Source: Soehngenia sp.
Lineage (GTDB): Bacteria > Bacillota > Clostridia > Tissierellales > Tissierellaceae
Assembly (NCBI GenBank): GCA_024637045.1
Contig: JAGXFX010000009.1
Location: 1 to 64,000, forward strand
Length of the DNA: 64,000 nt
Direction of reading: 5' to 3'
The translations under genes and the position numbers were made by a program. This document shows, piece by piece, positions 24,609 through 33,154 of the stretch (positions are counted from its first letter, which is position 1; each line of letters starts with the position of its first letter). Below the pieces are notes generated by a model that saw nothing but the letters and a program-made list of their open reading frames with translations, did no database searches and was not told the DNA's origin.

Positions 24609-25919
24609 ATGAATGAGAAGCAATTAAGAAATGAGATACTAGAAAAGACAAAAGAGTATTACCAGGTAAAATTTGCAACAGAGATGTATTCTGAAGGTGA
24701 TCGTATCCCGTTTGCACGAAGAGTTTTTGATGAAAATGAGCTTGTGAATCTTGTAGATTCTTCATTAGACTTTTGGCTTACTGCAGGAAGGTATGCAAAT
24801 GATTTTGAATATGAGTTTGCTCAGTTTATGGATGTTGAACATTGTCTACTAGTGAGCTCAGGGTCTTCTGCAAATCTAGTTGCATTTACAACACTGACAT
24901 CTCCAAAGCTAGGAGATAAACGACTTAAAAAAGGTGATGAAGTCATCACTGTTGCAGCAGGATTTCCAACCACAATTAACCCAATTATTCAAAATGGCTT
25001 AATACCAGTATTTGTTGATGTGGAAATTGGAACTTATAATATAAAAGTTGATGAGTTGGAAAATGCATTATCTGATAAAACAAGAGCGATAATGATTGCT
25101 CATACATTAGGCAATCCTTTTGATCTAGATGCAATTATGGAGTTTGCTTATAAGCATGATTTATTTGTTGTAGAAGATTGCTGTGATGCTGTTGGATCGA
25201 CTTACAATGGAAAGAAAGTTGGAACTTTTGGACATCTCGCAACTGTTAGCTTTTATCCAGCACATCATATGACTATGGGTGAAGGTGGAGCTGTTCTGAC
25301 AAATGATGATGAATTGATTAGAATTGCAACATCATTTAGAGATTGGGGAAGAGATTGTTATTGTGGGCCGGGTGCCGACAACACTTGCGGAAGACGGTTT
25401 AGTATGCAATATGGAAAGTTACCAGTTGGATATGATCATAAATATGTATACAGCCACATTGGATACAATTTAAAAGTAACAGATATGCAAGCTGCGGTTG
25501 GAATGGCACAGTTAGAAAAACTACCAAGCTTTATTGAAAAGAGAAAAGAAAATTTTACTAAGATTAAGAATGAACTATCGAAATATGAAGAGTTATTAAT
25601 TATGCCTGAAGCGACTAAGAATTCAGACCCTTCATGGTTTGGATTTCCAATCACAGTTAAAGAAAATGACAAGTTCTCTAGAAATGATTTAACAATGCAT
25701 TTAGAAAAGAACATGATAATGACCAGACTTCTTTTTGCTGGCAATGTTACTAAACAACCAGCATATCTAGATATCGATTGTAGAATTATTGGAGAACTGA
25801 GAAATACGGATTATATCATGAATAATACTTTCTTCATAGGCGTTTATCCAGGCATAAATGATGAGCAGGTTATATATATTGCCAAAGTGTTTGAAAACTT
25901 CTTCAAGGAGCTTGACTAA
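24609..25919 (+). CDS. rfbH: CDP-4-keto-6-deoxyglucose 3-dehydrase E1
   Basis: The PMP- and [2Fe-2S]-dependent enzyme that removes the 3-OH in CDP-3,6-dideoxyhexose synthesis. A DegT/DnrJ/EryC1 aminotransferase fold of 436 residues in which the usual PLP lysine is replaced by His 220 ([14 protein letters not shown]), the hallmark of E1. The cluster cysteines keep exact spacing: Cys 192, 250, 252 and 260, that is C-x57-C-x1-C-x7-C as described for Yersinia E1. AAGGAGG precedes the ATG. It heads a run of six genes that together should convert glucose-1-phosphate to CDP-paratose and CDP-tyvelose, although gene order differs from the enteric F-G-H arrangement. Confidence 0.95.
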   Translation: MNEKQLRNEILEKTKEYYQVKFATEMYSEGDRIPFARRVFDENELVNLVDSSLDFWLTAGRYANDFEYEFAQFMDVEHCLLVSSGSSANLVAFTTLTSPKLGDKRLKKGDEVITVAAGFPTTINPIIQNGLIPVFVDVEIGTYNIKVDELENALSDKTRAIMIAHTLGNPFDLDAIMEFAYKHDLFVVEDCCDAVGSTYNGKKVGTFGHLATVSFYPAHHMTMGEGGAVLTNDDELIRIATSFRDWGRDCYCGPGADNTCGRRFSMQYGKLPVGYDHKYVYSHIGYNLKVTDMQAAVGMAQLEKLPSFIEKRKENFTKIKNELSKYEELLIMPEATKNSDPSWFGFPITVKENDKFSRNDLTMHLEKNMIMTRLLFAGNVTKQPAYLDIDCRIIGELRNTDYIMNNTFFIGVYPGINDEQVIYIAKVFENFFKELD

Positions 25920-26599
25920 TGAACCATGTAACGCAAGCAAAAGTGGTACAAGTTATTGAACACAGTAAAGTTATAAGAGAATATATTCTGGAATTAGAAA
26001 AAGAACGCAAGTACAATCCCGGCTCCTTTGTTCAGTTAACATTAGACTTAGTCACTGCATCAGATATTTGGCCCGAGTCGAGAACATTTAGTATAGCTTC
26101 CTATGAAAAAGGAATCATGAAGTTCATTATTAAAAATGTGGGGTTCTATACATCTCGGATATTTGATGAACTGGGCGTAGATGATAAGTGCACCATTAAA
26201 TATCCATTTGGAGATCTATTCAATAAAAACTTTGTGAATGAGAAGCACTTGTTTATTGCAGGTGGTGTAGGAATAACACCTTATTTAAGTCTAATAAAAT
26301 ACTATGAGTTGAACAATCTCTTAAACAATATTTCGCTTTTTTACAGTGCTAAATACTTTAAAGATTTACTTCATTATGAACCATTGAAAAATGTGCTTGG
26401 TGAAAATATGGAAGTGTTTATCACTAGAGAAAAATGTACAGGCTGTCACAGTAAGCGTATCAGTATAGAAAATGTTAAAAGGATAGCTGATAAAGAAACA
26501 AATATTTATGTTTGTGGTAGCAAGTCGTTTAACAAAGATTATAAAGAGTTACTTAATGAAAACGGATACACGAAAATTTATATGGACGAATGGGAGTGA
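25919..26599 (+). CDS. FAD/NAD(P)H reductase, E3-like partner of RfbH, lacking ferredoxin domain
   Basis: A 226-residue ferredoxin-NADP reductase-family protein: RTFSIASYEKG (FAD-binding RxxS), GGVGITPYLSLIKYY (NAD(P) site) and IYVCGSKSFNKDY near the C-terminus. It starts on the last base of rfbH, so the two are translationally coupled; its role is to supply electrons for the 3-deoxygenation. Yersinia E3 (AscD) has an extra N-terminal plant-type [2Fe-2S] domain, about 100 residues, which is missing here. A CTGCHSK motif near residue 165 adds two close cysteines that are not in the usual family pattern. Confidence 0.85.
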   Translation: MNHVTQAKVVQVIEHSKVIREYILELEKERKYNPGSFVQLTLDLVTASDIWPESRTFSIASYEKGIMKFIIKNVGFYTSRIFDELGVDDKCTIKYPFGDLFNKNFVNEKHLFIAGGVGITPYLSLIKYYELNNLLNNISLFYSAKYFKDLLHYEPLKNVLGENMEVFITREKCTGCHSKRISIENVKRIADKETNIYVCGSKSFNKDYKELLNENGYTKIYMDEWE

Positions 26600-26604
26600 A
26601 GAAT

Positions 26605-27378
26605 ATGAAATTAGTAATTTTAGCAGGTGGTTATGGTACAAGATTAGGCAACTTGACTAATTCTATCCCAAAACCAATGGTTCAAGTTGGTGGAAAACCA
26701 ATAATGTGGCACATTATGAAGACATATGCCCACTATGGAATAAAAGAGTTTGTAATATGTTTAGGATATAAAGGAGATGTGATTAAAGATTATTTTCTTC
26801 ATTATGATTCAAATAATAATGATTTTACAGTGAATTTATCAGATAATACTATAGAATTTCACAACGGTCATGATGAAATTGACTGGAAGGTTACATTAGT
26901 TGATACTGGACTAAATACGCTAAAAGGAGGAAGACTGAAGCGAATTGAGAAATATCTTGATGATGACATCAACCTTCTAACATATGGTGATGGGGTCGCA
27001 GATATCAACATAAATAATCTAATTGAGTTTCACAATAATAATGGTAAAATGGTTACCATTTCTGGTGTCCATCCTCCTGCAAGATTTGGTGAACTTGTTG
27101 CTAATGGTAATGTTCTAACATCTTTTGAAGAAAAATCACAGACATCACAAGGTATGATTAATGGTGGCTATATGGTTTTTAATAAAAATCTATTAGATTA
27201 TTTAACAATAGATGAGAGCTGTGACCTAGAAGCAGGAATTTTTGAACAGCTAGCTACTGAAGGGAAAATTGCAGTTTTTAAACATGATGGTCTGTGGGCT
27301 TGTATGGATACTGAGAGGGATTTGAATTATCTAGAAAGAGTATGGAAAAAAAATGAAGCGTTTTGGAAAGTGTGGTAA
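26605..27378 (+). CDS. rfbF: Glucose-1-phosphate cytidylyltransferase
   Basis: Forms CDP-glucose from CTP and glucose-1-phosphate, the entry step to CDP-3,6-dideoxyhexoses. About 257 residues: LAGGYGTRLGNLTNSIPKPMVQVGGKPIMWHIMK at the N-terminus (nucleotidyltransferase signature with the catalytic Lys), LLTYGDGVADI and the IDWKVTLVDTG stretch, and ACMDTERDLNYLE at the end, all typical of RfbF. The track start is 15 bases too early; the ATG at 26605 follows GGGAGTGAAG. The gene overlaps or abuts both neighbours, as expected in a compact pathway operon. Confidence 0.95.
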   Translation: MKLVILAGGYGTRLGNLTNSIPKPMVQVGGKPIMWHIMKTYAHYGIKEFVICLGYKGDVIKDYFLHYDSNNNDFTVNLSDNTIEFHNGHDEIDWKVTLVDTGLNTLKGGRLKRIEKYLDDDINLLTYGDGVADININNLIEFHNNNGKMVTISGVHPPARFGELVANGNVLTSFEEKSQTSQGMINGGYMVFNKNLLDYLTIDESCDLEAGIFEQLATEGKIAVFKHDGLWACMDTERDLNYLERVWKKNEAFWKVW

Positions 27379-27380
27379 TA

Positions 27381-28457
27381 ATGGAAGGATATAATAATAT
27401 ATATAAAGACAAAGTAGTCTTGATAACCGGACATACAGGATTTAAAGGTTCTTGGATCACTATTTGGCTCCATGAGCTAGGAGCGAAAGTAATAGGATAC
27501 TCCTTAGATCCATATACAGATAGGGACAATTTTGTTCTATCAAAAATCGGAGATAAGATTGTTGATATTAGAGGAGATATTCGAGATAAAATTAAACTTG
27601 AAGAAGTATTTTCTACGTATCAACCTGAGTTTGTATTTCACCTTGCAGCGCAGCCTTTAGTGAGACTATCCTATGAGAATCCTGTAGAGACTTATGAGAC
27701 CAATGTTATGGGGACAATAAATGTGCTTGAAGCAATTCGAAAAACTAATGCTACTAAAGTAGGTATTATTATCACTACTGACAAGTGTTATGACAATAAA
27801 GAGCAACTTTGGGGATATAGAGAATCGGATCCATTAGGTGGTTATGATCCCTACTCATCATCAAAAGGTGCTGCTGAGATAGCGATTAACTCATGGCGAC
27901 TTTCTTTTTTTAATCCAAAAGAGTATGACAAGCATGGCAAATCAATTGCTAGTGTGAGAGCTGGGAATGTAATTGGTGGTGGTGATTGGGCTAAAGATAG
28001 GATTATTCCAGATTGCATAAAAGCAATAGAAGCCGGTAATCCAATTGAAATTAGAAGTCCTAAATCAGTTAGACCGTGGGAGCATGTTCTAGAGCCTTTG
28101 AGTGGATATTTGATGCTAGGAGAAAAAATGTACAACCATCCTACTGAATTCGCTGATGCATGGAATTTTGGACCTGATCTTAGTTCTATAATACCTGTAT
28201 GGGACGTTGCAAAACTTGTCATAAACAATTATGGAGAAGGTAACTTGCGGGATGCGTCTGATCTAAACGCTGTACATGAAGCTAAACTTTTAACTTTAGA
28301 TATTACGAAAGCTAGATTTAGGTTGGGTTGGACTCCAACTTTATCAATAGACAAAGCGATAGAGTTAACTGCAAAATGGTATAAGAATTATCAATTAGAA
28401 GATGTTTATAAATTGTGTGTAGATCAGATACATGATTTCATGTCTCTATCGGATTAA
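27381..28457 (+). CDS. rfbG: CDP-glucose 4,6-dehydratase
   Basis: Converts CDP-glucose to CDP-4-keto-6-deoxyglucose. An extended SDR of 358 residues: ITGHTGFKGSWITIWLHELGAKVIGYSLDP is the very characteristic RfbG opening, followed by HLAAQPLVRLSYENPVETYETNVMGT, TTDKCYDNKE and the YSSSKGAAEI (Tyr-x3-Lys) catalytic pair. RAGNVIGGGDWAKDRIIPD is also diagnostic. The ATG at 27381, two bases past the rfbF stop, is taken as start. The track's TTG lies inside rfbF. Confidence 0.96.
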   Translation: MEGYNNIYKDKVVLITGHTGFKGSWITIWLHELGAKVIGYSLDPYTDRDNFVLSKIGDKIVDIRGDIRDKIKLEEVFSTYQPEFVFHLAAQPLVRLSYENPVETYETNVMGTINVLEAIRKTNATKVGIIITTDKCYDNKEQLWGYRESDPLGGYDPYSSSKGAAEIAINSWRLSFFNPKEYDKHGKSIASVRAGNVIGGGDWAKDRIIPDCIKAIEAGNPIEIRSPKSVRPWEHVLEPLSGYLMLGEKMYNHPTEFADAWNFGPDLSSIIPVWDVAKLVINNYGEGNLRDASDLNAVHEAKLLTLDITKARFRLGWTPTLSIDKAIELTAKWYKNYQLEDVYKLCVDQIHDFMSLSD

Positions 28458-28481
28458 AATTAATGCAAGGAGAATGATATC

Positions 28482-29408
28482 ATGGAGAAGATACTTTTAG
28501 TCGGTGGATTCGGTTTCATTGGGAAAAACATCATAGAACAGTTATATAGTGAATACAAAATCTATGTTATTGGAAGGAACTTAGATTATGATTTTATGGA
28601 AGGATATCCGAATATTGAGTTCTGTAAATATGTTTTTATGGAAGATGAAGGCGTCGGAGATATAGTAGCTTCTATAAATCCGGAATATATTATTAATCTT
28701 GTTTCAGTTGTTACAGCAAGTAGAGATATGAAGCAATATAAAAAAATGATTGATATAAACACATATGTTTTACTAGAATTGTATGAAGCAACTAAAAACA
28801 TCAAGAATCTAAAATTATTTTTACAATTTGGTTCCGGAGAAGAATATGGAAATATTAAAACTCCCTATAGAGAAACAGATCGAGAATATCCGAGTTCACC
28901 ATATGCTTTGGCTAAACAACTTACAACGAATACAGCACTCATGCTTTATAATAATTTTTCGTTTCCTATTTCAGTAGTACGTCCTGGAAATTTATTTGGA
29001 GAGTATCAGGATTCTAATAAATTCATTCCTTATATTGTTAGTAAGTTATCAAAAAATGAAGTAATTGAAACCACTTATGGTGAACAGAAAAGAGATTTTA
29101 TTTATGCTGAAGACTTTGCAAAAGGAATAAAAAAAGTAATAGAGTCTTATGACAAATTCAAAGGAGAAGTTTTTAATCTTTCAGCAGGGAAAAGTTTTAG
29201 GTTAAAAGAAATCATCGAATACTGCAAGAATTATATGAGATCAAGTTCGCCCATTGAATTTGGGAAGATCCCATATAGAGAAAATGAAATGGTGAGGTTT
29301 GAGCTAGATATCTCGAAGTTTAAAAAACTCGTAAGCAGTAGTTTTGAAATAGATGTGTTAGAATCATTATCCAGGTTTATAGATAAGAGTGGAGGTAATA
29401 ATAAATGA
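28482..29408 (+). CDS. rfbS: NAD-dependent epimerase/dehydratase, probable CDP-paratose synthase
   Basis: An extended SDR of 308 residues with GGFGFIGKNIIEQL at the start and a catalytic YALAK in SSPYALAKQLTT; FGSGEEYG is the equivalent of the usual S-S-E-Y-G motif. RPGNLFGEYQD and RDFIYAEDFAKGI follow. Position between the CDP-glucose dehydratase and the tyvelose epimerase makes it the best candidate for the 4-ketoreductase that yields CDP-paratose (RfbS/Prt); a CDP-abequose synthase (RfbJ) is possible, but the epimerase next door needs paratose. The name rests on context more than on unique motifs. AAGGAG lies nine bases before the ATG. Confidence 0.7.
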   Translation: MEKILLVGGFGFIGKNIIEQLYSEYKIYVIGRNLDYDFMEGYPNIEFCKYVFMEDEGVGDIVASINPEYIINLVSVVTASRDMKQYKKMIDINTYVLLELYEATKNIKNLKLFLQFGSGEEYGNIKTPYRETDREYPSSPYALAKQLTTNTALMLYNNFSFPISVVRPGNLFGEYQDSNKFIPYIVSKLSKNEVIETTYGEQKRDFIYAEDFAKGIKKVIESYDKFKGEVFNLSAGKSFRLKEIIEYCKNYMRSSSPIEFGKIPYRENEMVRFELDISKFKKLVSSSFEIDVLESLSRFIDKSGGNNK

Positions 29409-30448
29409 AATATTTAATAACAGGTGGGTGTGGATTTGTAGGAAGTAATCTTGCAATGGAAGTGCTTAGCAGGAACGAAGAGTTGGTTATTTTTGATAAT
29501 CTTTCAAGGGTAGGATCAAATAGAAATTTGGAATTACTTCGATCAAAAGGAGAATTTGAGTTTATCTATGGTGATATAAGAAATGTTAATGATATTGAAT
29601 CTGTTATATTGAGAGAGAAAGCAGATGTAATTTTTCACTTAGCGGGACAAGTAGCTATGACAACATCAATCAAGAATCCTAGATTAGACTTTGAAATTAA
29701 TGTAGTTGGTACTTATAATTTACTTGAAAGCGTAAGAAAGTACTCAATAGATTCAATCATTATCTACTCATCTACAAATAAAGTTTACGGAGACTTGGAA
29801 CACATCACATATAGCGAATCAGATACCAGATATGTCGCTGACTGTTATCCAAATGGTTTTGACGAGAAATTAACTTTAGATTTTCACTCTCCTTATGGCT
29901 GTTCGAAGGGATCTGCTGATCAATACATGCTAGATTATGCACGAATTTATGGATTAAAAACTGTAGTATTAAGACATTCATCTATGTATGGTATTAATCA
30001 ACATTCCACTACTGATCAAGGATGGATTGGATGGTTTTGCCTTAAAGCATTAGAAGAAAAAAACAAAATTGGCAATATGTTCACAATATCTGGTGATGGT
30101 AAACAAGTTAGAGATGTTCTTTTCGCAGATGATGTGGTTAGGTGTTATTTTTCCGTAATTGAAAATATTGAAAAAGTAAAAGGCCAAGCATTTAATATCG
30201 GTGGTGGCATAGAAAACAGTCTATCATTAGTTGAGTTAATTAATTTATTAGAAGAAATATTGACTGTGTCTTTGAAATATAAAAAATTGCCTTGGCGAGA
30301 AAGTGATCAAAAATATTTTGTTGCTAATAATGAAAAAATAACAAAAGCAACTGGCTGGAAACCTTTAGTTACTAAAAATGATGGAATAAAGATGACTTTA
30401 CAATGGTTAGAAAAATTATTAACTAATAAGGAAGATTTAAATGTCTGA
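29405..30448 (+). CDS. rfbE: CDP-paratose 2-epimerase (CDP-tyvelose synthesis)
   Basis: An extended SDR of 347 residues that resembles Salmonella/Yersinia tyvelose epimerase closely: GGCGFVGSNLAMEVLSR, FDNLSRVGSNRNLELL, HLAGQVAMTTSIKNPRLDFE, YSSTNKVYGDLE, HSPYGCSKGSADQYMLDYAR and RHSSMYGINQHSTTDQGWIG. These blocks are far more specific than general SDR motifs. The enzyme inverts C2 of CDP-paratose with tightly bound NAD. It overlaps the preceding reductase gene by 4 bp (ATGA) and the flippase gene by 8 bp. Its presence predicts a tyvelose residue in the glycan. Confidence 0.9.
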   Translation: MKYLITGGCGFVGSNLAMEVLSRNEELVIFDNLSRVGSNRNLELLRSKGEFEFIYGDIRNVNDIESVILREKADVIFHLAGQVAMTTSIKNPRLDFEINVVGTYNLLESVRKYSIDSIIIYSSTNKVYGDLEHITYSESDTRYVADCYPNGFDEKLTLDFHSPYGCSKGSADQYMLDYARIYGLKTVVLRHSSMYGINQHSTTDQGWIGWFCLKALEEKNKIGNMFTISGDGKQVRDVLFADDVVRCYFSVIENIEKVKGQAFNIGGGIENSLSLVELINLLEEILTVSLKYKKLPWRESDQKYFVANNEKITKATGWKPLVTKNDGIKMTLQWLEKLLTNKEDLNV

Positions 30449-31784
30449 TAGAGAGATAGAGGTTAAACCCATCGATGATGAAGGGATAAATAGAAATAGG
30501 AATATAAAGAAGAATATCGCAAACGGTTTTCTGTACAAATTTTCTGGATATGGATTGAGTTATTTAGTTGTTCCTCTTACACTAACCTATCTTAATAGTG
30601 AGAAGTATGGAATTTGGCTCATAGTATTATCTATGCTAACATGGATTAATTTGATGGACATTGGTTTTGGGAATGGTTTAAGAAACAAGTTGACGGAATC
30701 TCTTAGTAGAAATGACTTACAAGCTGCGAATGAGTACGTTTCTACCGCATATGCACTTATCAGTGCAATATCGGTAGCTATATTTTTGGTTTTTACTAGC
30801 TTTGCCTTTTTATTGGACTGGACAAAAATATTTAACGTCGAGATTATTACAAATAGTGAGCTTGTGATTACAATGTACATTATTGTAAGTTTCTTTTTAT
30901 TAAACTTCATATTATCGCTATCAAATCAATTATATTATGCAGTACAAAAGTCAGCTTTGGCAGGTGTTAGTACTTTACTTCTTAATGCAGCATTCTTAAT
31001 ATTTGTTATCATACTAAGAGTGTTTAGTTATGGAAACCTTATATACTTGGCGGTAGCTTATGGAATTTCTATGACGGTTTCAGGCGGAATTATGACATTT
31101 CATTTCTTTAGAAGATATAGAGGATTGCGACCAGCTGTAAAATACGTAAAAAAGAAAAGGATTACGGAAATATACCAATTGGCAGGTAAGTTTTTCGTGA
31201 TTCAAATCGCTTCAGTGATAATTTTTTCTACAGATAATATTATCATTACACAGCTGTTTGGGCCTAGCGAGGTGACATCGTATAATATTGTAAAGAAATT
31301 ATTTAATACTGTTATTATAATACAAACAATGATGCTAACTCCATTATGGTCTGCTTATACTGAAGCGTATAGCAAAAGTGACTTTCGCTGGATTAGTAGC
31401 ACTCTAAAGAAGACTAACATGCTATTAGCACTTATTTACTTTGCTGTTTTGGTCCTAGTTTTTTCGAGCAAGTTAATAATCGGGATATGGGTAGGTGATA
31501 GTATTCAAATTTCTAATATGCTAATTTATGTAACAGCTATATTTGTCTTAATATATACTTGGAATGGTAACTACTCATATTTATTGAATGGGTTAGGAAA
31601 GATTCAAGTTTCATTTATAGCAGCTATAATCGGAGCTGTAATAAACATTCCCCTTTCAATTCTCTTTGCGAAGCATTTTAACATGGGAGTGTCAGGCGTT
31701 ATGTTGGGCACTGTTTTTTCATTGACTCCTTTTGCGGTTAGTGGTCCGATAGCAACAATTAAAATTTTGAAGAGAAAGATGTAG
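30441..31784 (+). CDS. wzx: Oligosaccharide flippase, Wzx/MOP family
   Basis: A membrane protein of 447 residues with about twelve transmembrane helices and the MATE/MOP-type N-terminal pattern KNIANGFLYKFSGYGLSYLVVPLTLTYLNSEKYGIW, followed by DIGFGNGLRNKLTESLSR. It would move undecaprenyl-PP-linked repeat units to the outer face of the membrane for the polymerase. The gene overlaps rfbE by 8 bp, so it is coupled to the sugar pathway genes. No Wzc/Wzz chain-length protein is encoded in this window. Confidence 0.9.
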   Translation: MSDREIEVKPIDDEGINRNRNIKKNIANGFLYKFSGYGLSYLVVPLTLTYLNSEKYGIWLIVLSMLTWINLMDIGFGNGLRNKLTESLSRNDLQAANEYVSTAYALISAISVAIFLVFTSFAFLLDWTKIFNVEIITNSELVITMYIIVSFFLLNFILSLSNQLYYAVQKSALAGVSTLLLNAAFLIFVIILRVFSYGNLIYLAVAYGISMTVSGGIMTFHFFRRYRGLRPAVKYVKKKRITEIYQLAGKFFVIQIASVIIFSTDNIIITQLFGPSEVTSYNIVKKLFNTVIIIQTMMLTPLWSAYTEAYSKSDFRWISSTLKKTNMLLALIYFAVLVLVFSSKLIIGIWVGDSIQISNMLIYVTAIFVLIYTWNGNYSYLLNGLGKIQVSFIAAIIGAVINIPLSILFAKHFNMGVSGVMLGTVFSLTPFAVSGPIATIKILKRKM

Positions 31785-31865
31785 TTGTTTCAAAAGTGTG
31801 TAAAAAATGAACAACGCTTTCACTGCAAATAAGAGAAGTTCAAATTTTAAGATAAGGAGGTAATT

Positions 31866-32849
31866 ATGCTAAAATTATCTATATGCATACCAACATACAA
31901 TAGAGAAGAGTATTTAGAAGAGCTTATTATCAGTATTGTTGATCAGGTTACAGCTGATGTGAAAGAAAAAATCGAAATATGTATAAGTGATAATGCTTCT
32001 ACTGACGGAACAGAAAAAATGATAAGAAAATACTGTAAATATATTGATATTACCTATCATAAGAACGCCCAGAATATTGGACCTGATTCGAATTACTTAA
32101 AGGCAGTTGATTTAGCTAAAGGCGAGTATTGTTGGTTAATGGGGAGTGATGATGCAATAAATAGCAATTCAATCGAGTATATATTGAATGAAATTAATGA
32201 CTTTCCAAATGTTAGTGTTTTTTTGAGCAATAGAGTTAAATGTGATTTTTATATGAATAGGATAAGCGATGAATCTTTTGTTAATGAGTCGGTGTTGGGA
32301 AAGACAATCGACTTTAATGACAATAATGAAATAATTAAGTATTTTAATGAATGTAGATCATTAGGTGCGATTTTTAGTTACTTGTCTTCAATAGTAGTAA
32401 AAAGAGAGAAATGGCAGCAAATAGAATATGATTCTAGCTTTACGGGAACAGCTTACTCACACGCTTATATTCTACTTAAAATACTTTTTAATGGTGAGAA
32501 ATTGAAATTTTTGAGAAAATCATTACCTTTGAATAGGTCTGATAATGATAGTTTTTACATTGATTTGAAGCAAAGAGTATATTTGGACCTTAGAGGATAT
32601 TTGAAATTGTCGAATCAAATAATAGAGAATGAAGATATCAGGAATGCATTCATTTCAGTAATAAGAAGGAAACATACGCTTAAAGCACTATTGAAAATAA
32701 GTATCATTCAAAGCATTGATAAAAATGAGATGGTAATACTTGAAGAAGTGGGGTACTCAAGAAGTGTTATTTTGTTACTAAAATTTGCAAATATGAATTC
32801 TAATTTCTTGAGAAAATTATATAACTTTAAAAAGTCAATAGAAGGATAG
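31866..32849 (+). CDS. Glycosyltransferase family 2
   Basis: A 327-residue GT-A enzyme: LSICIPTYNREEYLEELIISIVDQV is the canonical GT2 start, the NDP-sugar-binding segment ICISDNASTDGTEKMI follows, and a DDA in LMGSDDAINSNSIEYI is the metal-binding DxD equivalent. The layout is of the Abequosyltransferase/RfbV group (GT2 enzymes that transfer 3,6-dideoxyhexoses), so it is a candidate tyvelose or paratose transferase; this is inference from fold and neighbourhood. GATAAGGAGG precedes the ATG. The C-terminal ~100 residues are helical and unassigned. Confidence 0.87.
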   Translation: MLKLSICIPTYNREEYLEELIISIVDQVTADVKEKIEICISDNASTDGTEKMIRKYCKYIDITYHKNAQNIGPDSNYLKAVDLAKGEYCWLMGSDDAINSNSIEYILNEINDFPNVSVFLSNRVKCDFYMNRISDESFVNESVLGKTIDFNDNNEIIKYFNECRSLGAIFSYLSSIVVKREKWQQIEYDSSFTGTAYSHAYILLKILFNGEKLKFLRKSLPLNRSDNDSFYIDLKQRVYLDLRGYLKLSNQIIENEDIRNAFISVIRRKHTLKALLKISIIQSIDKNEMVILEEVGYSRSVILLLKFANMNSNFLRKLYNFKKSIEG

Positions 32850-32871
32850 TTGTTTGGATATAAACAGTACC

Positions 32872-32997
32872 CTACTGACCTTTTAGCTGTGGACAGTTTA
32901 TAGAGTATCCATTAGGGTTTTCGATGGGTTTATCACTTAGTGAATCTTTATAGGATTCAAAATAATTATCTTCAAACAGTTTGAATTTAGTAAGCAT
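32872..32997 (-). CDS. Possible small ORF, 41 residues
   Basis: A minus-strand ORF absent from the track because it is too short. The product begins MLTKFKLFEDNYFESYKDSL and ends INCPQLKGQ, with a protein-like composition, but the family is unknown and the only upstream purine run lies in an AGAGGACCTCT palindrome. It occupies the 300-bp break between the variable core of the glycan locus and manC. It could be a fragment of a lost gene or chance. Confidence 0.25.
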   Translation of the reverse strand: MLTKFKLFEDNYFESYKDSLSDKPIENPNGYSINCPQLKGQ

Positions 32998-33154
32998 TAG
33001 AGGTCCTCTAGTTTATGTGAGAGGGTTGCTTCTTCAACATTACTTATTATGCAATAATATTGAAGGAATTTTATTTGTAAATTAGACCAAAATGACCGTA
33101 ATTAAAATATTTTAGTCTCTGCAACAATTTAGAATGTTATTAGGGAGGGAAAGA

